Position numbers and translations under genes: made by a program
Assembly (NCBI GenBank): GCA_963930645.1
Contig: CAWVNO010000551.1
Coordinates: 154,766 to 218,765 of the forward strand
Length of the DNA stretch: 64,000 nucleotides
Source of the DNA: Salticus scenicus
Lineage: Eukaryota; Arthropoda; Arachnida; Araneae; Salticidae
Direction: 5' to 3'
In this document: one piece after another, positions 33,950-46,031 of the stretch
How the letters are laid out: every line of letters starts with the position of its first letter
How positions within the stretch are numbered: position 1 is the first letter of the stretch
The notes under the pieces: generated by a model
What the model was told of the DNA's origin: nothing
Databases searched by the model: none
What the model saw: the letters and a program-made list of their open reading frames with translations, nothing else

Positions 33950-33980
33950 TGAGAGGGTGTGTATATATATATATATGTTA
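33891..33980. repeat. Compound (TA)n-(GA)n-(TA)n microsatellite
   Basis: About 37 bp of TA repeats pass into GA repeats, then GTGT and TA again. Confidence 0.95.
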
Positions 33981-35865
33981 TGTATAATGCTTTTTTTCAT
34001 GTTAAGTTGTGAACACGATAACTGGAGTAATTTTTATTTAAATTTAACCAGCTCGGGATATGTTGTCTGGACAGTAAAAATCGCAGTCAAGTTCGTAGAT
34101 GGGGTGTCCAGCTCAAAGGGGGTGGAAATGTTCTTTTGCCCATAATTTCTTTAATATTGAAAAAAGGAAAATACATCAAATCAGGCGAATTGCCGCCTTA
34201 CCGTAAAGAACAATTTTTGTATTTAAACTTTTTCGATAACTTCAGTTGCTTAAAAGTTAAAAAGTGATTTTTCATCAATTGTGATGAAGCTGACTTTTTC
34301 TATAGCTTTAATTCCTTAAATTTATAATCTGATGCTTACGTCACGTGCAAACGATAATAGAAAAGATAGGTGAAAATATAAAAACCATGGTAATATAGCT
34401 TTAATTAATTATTTAAAAATATAAAATTAAAACAATACATTAGTCTTGGTAAAAATATCGATTGTGGTGAATAGTTTAGAATGCCAGTTTACGCAAGAAT
34501 TTTAAATTTCGTTTGAAATTGAGAGTTACAGCTTCCTTTGACTTTTTATCTTGTGGAAACAAAATAAAAAGATAGGGGTCTGTGAAGAGATATGAGGTTT
34601 TTGAGTGGGAAGAAAATATAATGACACCAAAGCTGCCATTTTTCATAACCAAGCTCGCCAAATTTTGTCATCAAAGAACTTATTTCATCACCAAGTCAAA
34701 CATTTCATTGTCAACTATCAAATTTTGTCCCCAAATCACAAATTTCATTGCTAAGTCGCAAGTTTTGTAACTAAACTGTATATCTTTATGGTTTCTATTT
34801 GTTGAATGATTATGAGCTTGGATTTAAAAAAATTGAAACATTTACTGACCAATAAAACTAGCCTAAAATTGTAGAATGAATAGTAGTAGTTGATATTTAA
34901 ATTTCTTAAAAACAGAATAGCGACGTAAATAATGCAATGTGGGGGAACAAAGCCACATTGGCTAAGTATGTGTTAATGCATATGTAATATTTCTTTACTT
35001 TTGTAACATTAACGGAAAAGGAATCTACCTTTGCCTTTAAGCTTGCCAAAAGGGGATTTTTTTTTTTTTTTTTTTTTTTTAAATGCACATGAAAATTAAT
35101 ACTTCATAATGAATTTTTAAAAGCCTAAAGTTTTGTTTTATATTAATCAAAACATTATTATAGTCTTTCTCAAAAACTTTTAATCTGTTTACTTTTTTTT
35201 AAAAACATACTTATAAATGATATCTTATTACAAACAACTAAATTTTTAAAGTACCACATAACTAAATTTAACATATACTATATTAACTGTTTAACGTTGA
35301 TTGCTTTCGCAGCGAAATCAAACATTTGACATAATTTAAGAATTTTTATGCAGCAGTTTTTTAACATTCCCCCCTAGTTTAATGAGATTTTAAACTTTTG
35401 TTTCTTTTCTGTCAGTAAATATCAGCACTATTCCAAAATTTAACAAGTAATACTACAAAGGAAGCTAAATGCATAAGTCATTCGAAATTTCTTTGAGTGT
35501 GCAAGTGCGAATTGCTGGTTTGATGATGCACTCATGTCTAGTTTTTTTCATTTAATTAAGAGCTGGACTATTAGTTTCACCTGAAACAACTTTTACGATA
35601 TTTTGTAGTTGATAATGTTTACTTACAAAGTGTTTTATTAATTAAATTAAATATTATTTGAATTTAATAAGGTTAACTTTTAGATATTTTAAACCAAAAA
35701 TTTCTCAAAAAGGAGCAATGCTAATTTTTTATTTTTTAAATATTAGCTATGCGTCTAAAAACCAATTTTAAAATTAGTTTAGTAATTTTTAAACTAAATT
35801 AAGTATTGAACGTTAAAGGGTTAAGCATATATATATATATATATAGTAAAAATTCTGTCAAAGAC
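33981..35865. other. AT-rich non-coding stretch
   Basis: A weak ~25-bp repetition of CAAATTTTGTCA / CATTTCATTGTCA-like phrases is seen at 34,635-34,775. A 30-base T-run lies at 35,050-35,080. No gene recognised. Confidence 0.5.
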
Positions 35866-36232
35866 AGAATTTAGTTTAGTATGGAGGGCTATTAAATTCA
35901 GTTTGTAAAATTTTTATTTTTAATTTTTACTTTATTTTTTTATCTCATTTTTGTATCATAAAACTGGGCCATGAACTTTGTTAAATGACTGAAATGAATT
36001 TAAATGAAGTATCGCCACCTATATTTCATACTTTAGCTAATTTTAAAAAATTGAATTATTGTGTCGAAAAACTGTTTGCACCCCTGGGTTCAGAAAAATC
36101 GTCCCTTTCATTTGGTACGGAATTCGTAACGATAGGAGTGATATTTTTAATTTATTCTGGTGTTACACGAAACTGGTCTACAAAAACTGGCGTTGTTTTT
36201 ACCCAAATTGAAACTAGTAGTCCTCCTTGTCC
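35866..36232. repeat. MITE-like repeat, target of element A
   Basis: It starts AGAATTTAGTTTAGTATGGAGGGCTATTA like the pair at 7.65-8.0 kb and ends near ACTAGTAGTCCTCC. The inner part (36,020-36,140) is similar in reverse to 52,780-52,900, including GAATTCGTAACGAT. Confidence 0.6.
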
Positions 36233-36840
36233 CAGTATTTCCGCTATGGTAGCATTTTTCGCAAAATGCTAAAAGACTTATCCAAAATGCGAAAATGAAA
36301 TAACATGTTTTCGCTTTTTTGCTAAAGCATCTTACTAAATAAAACACATACACACAAAAAAAAATCTTTGGCGAAAATATTATAATGAATCTTTTATGGG
36401 AAAAAAAAAAAAAATCGCAACATTGATCAAGAAAAATCCATTGGTTCATGCATATAAGGAAAATCAAATGCTGAACTACTCATAAGAATCGCATACAGGA
36501 AATCAATTTGTAAATAAACATGAGGCATGTGTAAAGTGGTCTAATATGAAAGAAAGAAAAATTATAAATTGTAAACCAAAAAGCTTTAAATAGTAACAGG
36601 GTTGGGTTTTTGCTGGCAAAAATGCATTTTTGCCAGGACAGCGGCAAAAATGGAAAAAATTGGCAAAAATGGAAAAAATTAGGAAAAGTGGAAAAATAAA
36701 ATTAGAACAACACAATCCCTTTCAATTTTCACCCTTTATACTCTGGCACCTCAATGAAAAATTGTTTAAGGATTTTTTAATTTAAAAAGTAATTATAATT
36801 AATTAATTAATAATAATATATAACCAGTGTCTGACAAATT

Positions 36841-37112
36841 CAGGGTGTCAGGATTCCAGGGGTGATTGTGACTCAAAGATAAAAACCCTGAAAATTAGAG
36901 CCTCAAATTAAAAAACACCCAAAATATCACATAATACTCAAACTGATTAGGCCAGAAGCCCTCAATCCTTTTACATTTCATTTACATGTCACCTGGATAA
37001 CAAATGAACAACCAATGAAAGCAAAAAATAACTTTATAGGAAATATGAAAATACAGATGGATTGAGTAAAAACCCTGAAATCAGGGGTAAACCCTGAACA
37101 CAAACACCCTTG
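36841..37112. mobile_element. Possible element K with AAACCCTGA motifs
   Basis: CAGGGTGTCAGG at the left and CCCTGAACACAAACACCCT at the right are roughly inverted, and AAACCCTGAAA/TCAGGGG is repeated inside. No target duplication found. Could instead be diverged subterminal sequence of element B. Confidence 0.35.
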
Positions 37113-37119
37113 CGGGAGG

Positions 37120-37624
37120 GTGACTATAAATATCCATTGGTGACCAGTTACGGCAGACTGACAAAAAAAAATTTCATGCATTTACAATATTTTTTATGTA
37201 TATTTTTGTTTTTTCTCCCACCTTCTTGTCTTGGTATAAAAGATGACATTGCTGATGTATTGAATGAATAGTATGAGTTTAATGTTTTCTGAAAAATTTA
37301 TCAATTATTTCTGTTTTTGAAAGATGTTTTTCCATGAAAGATAAATTCCCATATTTGATAAATCTTCTTACTACTATACTGGTACTTTCTATGTCAACAT
37401 TTTTGTGTTAAACAAGATTCAAGCATCATAAACACTATCTAAAGCAAACTATGTTCGAATTTAGAACGAGAATGTTTAAAAGTATGATATTTTTAAAATG
37501 GATTCTCTTTAAAGGAATTCTGTCCTGAAAAATTTATAGACAAATAGTATTTTAAAGCCAAAACTTAAACACTCTCAATATATTTGATGATTATATTAAA
37601 GGTAAAAATAATATTTATTTCTGT

Positions 37625-37655
<31 letters not shown>

Positions 37656-38043
37656 CCCGAATAGTTTGTTTTTATCTTTATAAATAAAAAAAATAGTTAT
37701 TTTCTTAAAATTTTCCTTAGTTCACAATTCAACTGAATAGTTCATTTATTCAATGTAAAATAATATGTGAATGACCTGCATTAATTATGCAATTATGAAA
37801 TATTATTAAGTTTTGCTTGTGAGTATTGTCATAGAAATAATTCGCTATTTCTGGCTCCTAAGATATTGAAACTTTGTCCGTCCCTGAACATAACCATAAA
37901 AATAAAACTACAAAATTATATTTTTATTTTATTGAAGTAAAAAAATCTTAAGTAAGACATATTCAGAGAGAGAGAGTTTACTTGCAATTTACATTTCAGT
38001 TCCAAAAAATGCATGGTCAGTGACTGACTGGCAAATTTTAGAA
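37120..38043. other. AT-rich interior of element B
   Basis: T-run at 37,628-37,655 and scattered short repeats. No reading frame or RNA gene recognised; no hAT transposase remains visible. Confidence 0.5.
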
Positions 38044-38899
38044 CAGCTGAGTTAAAGGGCAAAACTGGGAAAATTCATTAGTGGCCGGTACTGTCAGTTT
38101 CATTAGTAGCCACTTTTTTAAGTTAGTGGCCACTTTTCACATGATAAGACTATTTCTTTCAGACTGCAAAAAGCTTTGTCACCATTTTGCGGTATAATTA
38201 CCACAAGAAAAATATGAAAATAAGAAATACATATAATAATAAAATTAACACAGGGACACTGAAATTGTAATTTGTAATTACGCTCTTTTTAAAAATCCTA
38301 AATTGCACATCCTAAATTAAAATCTACTTACGGCTGTAATAATAACAGCAAAAGTTTTTATCTTTCAGATAATTCAGTAGTACTTTTTTTTTTCAATTTA
38401 TTTAAGTGAAATAAGCTGTTATCATTCACAGTTCACATTCATATTTTCTAGTAAATGAATCAGCTGATTCATCATCATCATCACAACTTTTACATGTTCA
38501 TGTGTAAATACAGTTAGCAGTTTTATTATTTTTTCTTATTTCTAAAGACACACTTTTTTAAATGATTTTATTTCAATAGAGTTAAAATATTTCCTCTTAA
38601 AAAGTATAGATATGGAAACTCAGCTGCTTCATTAAAAATAATTTACTTAGCTGCCAAATTTGTAGCTTTAAAAATAGGGAGATTTCTACTTTAAAATGGG
38701 AAGGAAAAGGGAAGATTTCTACTCAAAAGAAAGCAAATACAATTTTTTTTTATAGATACACATTTAAGCCAAATCAAATTTTTATACACACGTTTGCCAA
38801 ATATCTTAAATGGGTTAAATATACATAATAGGTTAAAAATACCATGGAGATAATAATGGAAAAAGAATGTGCTTTGCAGGACATTTGATCATTAACTGC

Positions 38900-39286
38900 T
38901 AGTTGAAATGGAGCGCTAGTGTGTGTGGGGGGGGGGGGGAGGGGAGGGTATACATCTATATACTTCTTTATAGGTTCTAGAATCTAATCAAGAAAGTTTA
39001 AAATGAATATTTACATTTATGTTATGGATGGAGAGAGATTGTAAATCACAAGGTTTCAGTGGAGCATGTAATTGCCAATCGTTGGGGGGGGGGGGGGGGA
39101 TTAAAAGAATTATGAGTAAGGGATATTAAACAATTCTACTTCTTTACAGATTCTAGAATATAATAAAGTAAGTTTAAAATAGATATTTATATTTTTGCAG
39201 CAAATGGAGAATGATTAGAAATTATAAAGCTTTCTATAAGCTGTGTGATCACATATCGTTAGGGGGAGGAAAAGGGGGGGAGGGGG
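38900..39286. repeat. Satellite-like ~176-bp unit, two copies with G-runs
   Basis: TACTTCTTTA-RRTTCTAGAAT anchors lie at about 38,961 and 39,137. Each unit continues with AAGTTTAAAAT, ATATTTA, a TGGAGA..GATT block and ends in a run of G. Further copies are at 41,451-41,640, 45,825-46,029 and 46,878-46,960. Confidence 0.7.
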
Positions 39287-39786
39287 TAGAAACAGTGGAA
39301 GAAAGTGGAAAAAACCGGAAGAAACTGGAAGAAATGGAAGAAACCGGAAGAAATGGAAGAAACCAACAAAAAGACAAAACAGATGTTCAAAATTGAAACA
39401 CATTAACTGTATATTAACTCAAAGCATAATATAGTGTCAAATCAAAACTATAATTCAATTAATATTAAAAATATTATTTTTAGAAAAATAACTTTAAATA
39501 TACACAGGTGATGTGTTCGTACTACTTTATCAGTAGGGTATTTTTTACCAATTTCCACCATTTCTGAAAAAAGAAATCCCTACAAGTTTTTTAAGTATAA
39601 AAATGTGTAATTTTATATTTGGAGAAAAAAAAATGTAATTAATTAAAGATTAGCTATTTTTTTTTATATGTACTAGCATTCATATTTCAATGCTAATTTT
39701 TAAAGACTGATATTTTTAGAATTTTTTGCATATATACTATCTCATATAATTATATATTATATGTTCAAGTAGTACAAGTGATAATA

Positions 39787-40689
39787 CAGGGTGTTTATAA
39801 AGTGACGGACCCATTTTGATGTTTAATAACTCATAAAATAATGAAGATATAAACAAACTTATGGCATTTATTGATGGAATAACTTATATATTTCCTTTTC
39901 AGGTTTGAATATCTTTACTTTTGTAAATATCGTCTGCGCGTGTGGTTAATTTCAGATAATTTCATTTTCCAGTCTAAATATCTGTACTTTTCTAAATATC
40001 GTCTGCTTATTAATTGCATTTTCTCTCTTTTGACTTTTTTTTTACTCTTTTGAAAACCCCCATAAATACCGTGAGGCACAAAGGGATTCCACAAAGGTTA
40101 ATGGGTGGTGTGGACTAATGCACGACCGAGTCATTGGGCCTTTCTTTTTTACAGAAAAGACGGTCTCATAAGTCGTATACTTAGACATGTTGGAAAACTT
40201 CGTATTTCCACAACTGGAAGAGCTTCAGCTACATGTCTTTTTGCAACAAGATGGTGCACCACCTCATTGAGGTACCATCGTTCGTAGTTCTTTGAATGAC
40301 CATTTTCCAGGAAGATGGATTGGGCGAGGAGGTCCAATTCCTTGGCCACCCAGATCACCTGATATAACGCCGCTGAACTTTTTCCTTTGGGGATTTGTAA
40401 AGGACAATGTTTACAGGAGGAGAGTGTCGAACATTGATGATATAAAAGTTAGAATTACAACCGCAATAGCCTCTGTGGATGCCGACATGCTTACCACTAC
40501 CTGGCGTGAAATTGACTATTGACTTGATATTCTCCGTGCGACGAAGGGGGCACACGTTGAAGTTCATTGACAAGGGTCATGAAACTTTTTGAGTCTATCT
40601 AACCATTTATGTTATTAATTTTAATCTATCTTTATTATTTTATGAGTTATTAAACATCAAAATCGGTCCGGGACATTATAAACACCCTG
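39787..40689 (+). mobile_element. mariner-type transposon, internally deleted (903 bp)
   Basis: The element is flanked by TA on both sides (39,785-39,786 and 40,690-40,691). Its ends begin CAGGGTGTTTATAA and align over about 60 bp in inverted orientation, including TTTTGATGTTTAATAACTCA. It carries the C-terminal third of a transposase. Full-length relatives are longer, so the N-terminal half has been lost. Confidence 0.93.
40084..40573 (+). pseudogene. mariner/Tc1-superfamily transposase, C-terminal fragment
   Basis: The translation shows LQQDGAPPH (second catalytic Asp) and WPPRSPDITPLNFFLWG (third acidic residue), then VKDNVYRRRV. In-frame stops follow the fragment's early part (TAA near 40,168), sit just after the GAPPH motif (TGA near 40,268) and near the end (TGA at 40,520-40,522). 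The helix-turn-helix DNA-binding half and first catalytic Asp region are missing or unrecognisable. The enzyme would have cut and pasted the element at TA sites; this copy cannot. Confidence 0.88.
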
Positions 40690-41450
40690 TACTTATGGAA
40701 ATTAGACAAAATATTTATTCATAAAAAAAAAAAAAAAAATCATTGTATGGCCTCTAAGCTGGTAACCAATGGATTGTATCAATAAGTCCAAATTCTTTTA
40801 AACTCCTCTGCAAGTTCTTCAGGATAAAAAAGAAAAGAAATTTTCTAAATTTCCTATTCATTTATTCTAAGTTGAGAAACAGATTGCAGTAACTGCTAAA
40901 AAACTTCTCATTTGTTATACTGTATCTGTGGCAATAAGGAAAATGAGTTTTTTGATGACATTTTGTGATACAATATACAATTAATTATTGCATACCTGTT
41001 CCCTTACTTTAATTAACTGAATGTTAATTAAAAGCTCTTTTATTAGAAAGTAAGCAAGTGATACTTACTATTTACTACCAGTTAAAGAAACAAAATTGTT
41101 TAAATTATAAAACTTTATTCTGATTAAATTGAAATTGATTTCTTTAATAGATTTGAGTATTTTAGAGAGCGATCTGATCTTGACTAAAAATGTCATGTAA
41201 TTATTAATTTAGTATATATAATTTAATAATTAGATTTTTATAGGCAAAATAAAGTTTGCTTTAAGTTATTTATATGAAAAATGCATCCATTGTATCTTAC
41301 AAAGCTGCAACTTATTACTATATGATAATTGTTAAAGAAAAACAGTTTCTTCCATTTCTTCCACTTGGAAGAAACCTATTTCTTCCGGCCGGTTTTTTCC
41401 ATGGTTTTTTCCGCGGTTTTTTCCACCTTGGAAGAAACTTGCCAACCCTG

Positions 41451-41640
41451 CCAAAAATTATATGAGTGAGATATATTAAACAATTCTACGTCTTTATAGG
41501 TTGTAGAATATAATAAAACAAGTTTAAAATAAACATTGACATTTATGCCATGGATGGAAAAAGATTGAAAATCACAAGGCTTTGATTGCCTATCGTCGCT
41601 CGATTTTTAGAATCTTTTAATGATCACAAAAAGTGGCGAC
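41451..41640. repeat. Satellite-like ~176-bp unit, copy 3
   Basis: It has ATGAGTGAGATATATTAAAC, TTCTACGTCTTTATAGG, then AAGTTTAAAATAAACATTGA and the TGGATGGAAAAAGATTG block. Confidence 0.7.
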
Positions 41641-42746
41641 TTTAGTGGCGATCGATGCATAATTTTTAATCGCCATCTTTTTTTATTTAGTCGCCATGTG
41701 GCCGGTGGCGACCGTTAATTTTGTCCTTTAAGCTGAGTCTATAATTGACTCAATATTTGACTTTTCCCCACTGTAAACAAAAATATGTAATACATTGAAA
41801 AACACAAATATTATAGCAATTAATTATTGAAGAATATTTTTTAGATAGGTAATTTAAATATTTTTAAAAATGAAAAAAAAAATATGTTAATTGTTGATGT
41901 TAAAAATTTCATTTTAAAGAAATTTTAGAATGCATTATTTTAATGATTTACATAAGAATCAGTTGATCAAGAGTGTAATTAAATCTCTGGTTTTGATTTG
42001 TTAAAATTATGATTTAAACATTAAAATCGTGTAATTAAAATCCTTAAAACCCTGTTTCAAATACTGGTAATTTTTGCCACTGGCAAAAATTGTGGCAAAA
42101 ACTATTTTTGCCGGGGCAGTTTTTTCTGCGGTTTTTACCATGTTTTTTTCCACTTCGGCAAAAATTGGCCAACCCTGAATAATAATAAACAAATTTCACT
42201 TATATTACTTTCTTTCTTTTTTTTTTTTTTTTGTAAGTTATGTTTTTATTTTCAGATACAGTATAAGTTATAAGGTTAATGTAGTTTTACATGCTATAGT
42301 GATAATTATATCTCCAGAAAAAGAATGTAAGTCGTATCTACGATGTTCACATTGCTTTAAAAAGTTTACAAGATAAAGTAATATTCTAAAAAGTTTAATA
42401 TTTTTCATGTCTGCCAATAAATGCGTTAAAATATATGCTTGTACTGTATTCGAATTGATCTGGTTACAGTAGTAAGTACAATTATTAATTACTTTTTTGT
42501 TTTCCATTTCAGATTAAAAAAAAAAAATTACCTTCTGTGTGTAACTCTTTAAAGACCTCATAAAAAACTTTTAAGTTTAATTTAGAAATGAAAATCAAAC
42601 ATATCGAGGCGTTTAGAATAATGTTTAAACTAATATTCGTCGTTTTCTACTGTTTCTGGCATTTTAGCATTTTGCTGAAGCTTTTTTTCTGATTTTAGCT
42701 TTTTTGCTAAAGAAAATTTTTACCCAGCTTAAACCCTGCCTTGTCC

Positions 42747-44699
42747 TAATACATTTCGTAGTAATATATGGAAGTATCATAGCATAGTGAGTTATAAAAA
42801 ACTTCCTTTATTTTATTTATTTTTAATAGCGCTTCCATTAGCTTAAATAAATTAAAATAAAACATTAAATTATGAATATATAAATTCAAAATAATAAATA
42901 ATACAATCTAAATAAATTTTAGCTACATAATCAAATATTACATGTAAATATTTCTTTTTAATTTTATTTTTAATGCTTCTTTATATAGGTTTTCTTTTGC
43001 TATATTTTTACCATGCCTTGGCCTCCTGTTTCAAAGCTACGAGAATGATGACTTGAATTTCAAATATTTTAATGTAAGTACTAAAGGATTTTTTTTTCTT
43101 TAATGCCATGGTTGCCATTGGTGACCAATGTATTTTATTGTTTTATGAAAACTTGAAGTATTTTATGAAACTGTTTAATGAAAATTTAACTAACGTGAAG
43201 TTGCAATCAGCTGTTGATCGTCACTGTTCATCAGATGCACACAAATAAATGATGGGGCCCCCTATTAAAATTTGTATTTTGATGTATTGTGCTCCTAGCA
43301 GATTTTTTTTTTTTTTTTTTTTTAACTTTTTTCTGAATCTTTGTGCTTATCCTTTGAATTGTGTAATGTGTATATACAAATTTTCACCTCAGTCTCCATA
43401 TTGGTTATAGCTACAGAGTATTGTTATTATGCGGCCAAATTGAATTACAATCACCCGGTATGTAAACTAAAAAGTAGTGATCTTTAATCTGAAAAATTCT
43501 GTAATCTGCAAAAGACTTGGTCTGAAAAGTTGCAGATTTCACAAAGTCGACTATTCCAGAATGAGGCTTCAAGGAACGCAACCCAACACAACACCTGCTG
43601 CATTGTCAAAAGCTGGCAATTTAACATATTTTAAAAGGTGTGCTAAATGCAATCATGTAAAAATTAGTCTTGTTACTTTTCCTCCAGAAAAAATCAGTTA
43701 CGCACTTGATTTTCAGGTATCACTTACCTATGGAAGCAAGTTTAGAAATAAGCGGTCATTTGGTGTATTTTGCGACCAGATTTTTCATTTTGATGCCTAG
43801 AATTCTAATCTTAGGTGCCATATTTGTCGCCTGTTTTTTTTTCCCCTTATCCAATGTAATAACTTTCCCGATCCCATGAGACAGTTCCATGTAAACAAGT
43901 CTATTTCATCGTATTCCTCAATCCTGTTACTGGAGTCATAGATGATTGGCTGTTAAAATAAAGTTCACAAAGACTTCTCAAAGCTATGCTCTCTTGACAA
44001 GTAGCTTGGCTGAGATTTCTAAATGAAACTGAATCTTTGTCTCTGAACTATTTGTGAATATATGAAAAGTTCTACAGTTTCTGTTAATTCTACCATTGAA
44101 TACTTCCGAAGATAAAAAAAAGTGGGTTCACTCAGTTGAACCTAATAAAAGCTGATGTAAGAAATTGTATCTGTTAACAATTTGTTGATGATCAAATCAA
44201 ACTGAGCCGATTCTTAATTGAAAGATTTCTGTCTAGAAGATGGTATTAAATTATGGTGAATGATGTAGCTTCTCGGGGGAAAATGAATTTGTGATTTTGA
44301 AATATGTAAATATTGTCAGTGTAATTGTAGATTTTACATAATCACTGTTATTTTTTTTTATATTTATTTATTTATTTATTTTTTTTTTTTTTACTCTTTA
44401 TTTTCTTCTTTTAAACATATTAAATATATATATATATATATTAATATGTATGTTTAATACTGTCAATCTATTTATGTTTTTTATGCAATCTTGCATATTG
44501 CATATATTATTTACAAAGTAATGCCTTTATATATAATAGAAAAATACCATTTTAGCATGTATTCATCGAAAAAGATTGAAAAAAAAAATCTAATGTCCAA
44601 ATTTTATCTACTAGGCCCCACCTAATAGGCTATCCACCATTCATTTTGATATATTTATCTTATATTCTAATCTATTAATTTATTTTATTTGGACCAATT
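42747..44699. other. Non-coding stretch
   Basis: AT-rich, with a T-run (43,302-43,323), a TTTA/TTTATT low-complexity tract (44,348-44,395) and a (TA)n (44,426-44,443). An open stretch at 43,477-43,800 has no recognisable domain. Nothing supported. Confidence 0.5.
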
Positions 44700-45265
44700 T
44701 CGTAGTTTTGTTTTCATGCTACTATTCCCAATGCAACAATCCTCAAAATGTCAAAATGCATATTTATATGGGATATTGCCCCATTTTACTATGTTGATAA
44801 ATTCTTAAATTACGAGTAACTTGCAAAATTTTCCTATTAGAATATTTGTAGTCAATTATGTTCAAACAAGTATCATAAATGTTATTTTGAAGTTGTCTGA
44901 TATATTTATGATCCTCAAAATGGGCATTTATGCTCAATTCTGCCCTATTCTGCCATTTTAAGTAAATTGTAAATTCCAAATAATTTACATGCCAGTACTT
45001 GCAAAATTTTCAAAGTAGCATGTTTCTAGTTACTGATGTTCATTCCGACATCAAAACGCATATTTTAAAACTGGTCTCACATTTTTTTCATAAAAATTTT
45101 CCATTTAATGCAAAATTTTACTTAAATGTAAAATTTTGCCCTATTTTCCCATGTTAAGAAAAGCATAAATTTTTAATAACTTACAAAGTTTTTAAATTCG
45201 AATATTGCAAATGAATAGGGTTCTTGCCAGTGTCGAAAGTAATATTTTAAAACTGGTCTGACTTC
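44700..45265. repeat. Diverged tandem repeat, ~3 units of 170-230 bp
   Basis: The phrase order TCAAAAYGCATATTT - TTTTGCCCTATTTTNCCATGTT - AAATTNNTAATAACTTRCAAAATTTT - GAATATT is repeated about three times with much divergence. It abuts a fragment (45,265-45,470) related to 18,720-19,060. Confidence 0.55.
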
Positions 45266-45724
45266 TATGTGATAATTTGTTCTTGAGACATCGTGTACAA
45301 AGACTAACGGACTAACAAACTAATACGCACCATACAAATTTTGTCATTTTTCGAATTCCTTACACGTGAAAATGTGTAAAAATGAAAAAAAAAAAAAAAA
45401 AAAAAAAAAAAATGAGGTCGAAAATTTTCACGATTATTTAAGTTCTCCATCTATAGTATGATGTGGAACTAAAAAATTTAAGTAATATGTATTGTACTTA
45501 AGAATTTAAATTTGTTTATTTTATCAGTTATTGTTATTAAGAATATTTATTTTGAATAAGCATACATTAAAATAAAATATAGCTTAATCTTACTAATTAA
45601 CACTATTTTAATATTTGAATCAAACCAATTTTTATTTCTAAGATAAATATTAGATTAATTATTAATTAGTAGTTTAATATAATTAGGTGTATTACAACTA
45701 ATATGCTAAATAACATGTATCTAA

Positions 45725-45824
45725 CATTGCAATGCAAATGTATTCAAACAGAAACCCACAAATACCCAGAAAAACCCAAGTGGATTGGGTTTTTCTAGAA
45801 AAACCCGGGTTTTTGCCAACCCTG
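45725..45824. mobile_element. Right end of element J, AAACCC/GGGTTTTT motifs
   Basis: It ends GCCAACCCTG like elements B and C, preceded by AAAAACCCGGGTTTTT and GGGTTTTTC. After it the satellite-like unit resumes with GTTTAAAG. No left partner found. Confidence 0.55.
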
Positions 45825-46029
45825 GTTTAAAGAGAACACTGACATTTATGTTGAGGATGGAGAAAGATTGGAAATCACATGACTTTTGCATTGCATTTGA
45901 TCACCGAGTGTTAGAGTGGAGGGAAAGGGGGAGTGTTCTAAAAAAGTATATGAGTGAAAGATATTGAACTATTCAATTTCTTTATAGTTTCTACAATCTA
46001 TTTAAGTAAATTGGAAAAAAAAAATGTCA
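45825..46029. repeat. Satellite-like unit, copy 4 (left of element E)
   Basis: GACATTTATGTTGAGGATGG, GAAAGATTGGAAATCACA, TATATGAGTGAAAGATATTG and TTTCTTTATAGTTTCTA follow in the order of the other copies. It is cut at 46,030 by element E and continues at 46,878. Confidence 0.7.
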
Positions 46030-46031
46030 TA

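Larger units (their letters stand above)
39287..41450. mobile_element. Element C: GGAAGAAA-motif ends, left tip lost
   Basis: The right end (GGAAGAAACTTGCCAACCCTG) has the same CCAACCCTG tip as element B. It is preceded by repeated TTTCTTCC and GGTTTTTTCC. The left side (39,287-39,370) carries the inverted counterpart, a run of GGAAGAAA and GGAAAAAACC, but without the CAGGGTTGG tip, so it is 5'-truncated. The ~176-bp satellite continues on both sides. Confidence 0.68.
38044..41737. mobile_element. Element D: inverted ends with GTGGC motifs
   Basis: CTGAGTTAAAGGGCAAAA at the left is mirrored by TTTTGTCCTTTAAGCTGAG at the right. Inside both ends TAGTGGCC/AGTGGCGA motifs recur (GTGGCCGG left, GGCCGGTGGCGAC right). 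The target duplication could not be resolved, and the outer tip differs by a small indel. Confidence 0.62.
36597..42177. mobile_element. Element B: hAT-like, GGCAAAAA-motif ends
   Basis: Tips are CAGGGTTGGG and CCAACCCTG. Flanks AATAGTAA (36,589-36,596) and AATAATAA (42,178-42,185) form an 8-bp duplication with one mismatch. Both ends repeat TTTTTGCC and GGCAAAAA several times within about 110 bp. Much of the interior is later insertions. Confidence 0.8.
36233..42738. mobile_element. Element A: outermost hAT-like transposon of a nest
   Basis: Perfect 8-bp duplication CCTTGTCC at 36,225-36,232 and 42,739-42,746. Tips are CAGTATTTCCGCT and (reversed) CAGGGTTTAAGCT. Both ends carry reiterated GCAAAATGCTAAAA / TTTTTTGCTAAAG motifs. 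Without element B it is only about 0.92 kb and has no transposase, so it is non-autonomous. Confidence 0.82.

Noticed and set aside
43477..43800. 107-codon open frame with two Cys in CAKC
   Set aside because: A single CxxC is too little evidence; no partner motif, and the region lacks other gene signals.
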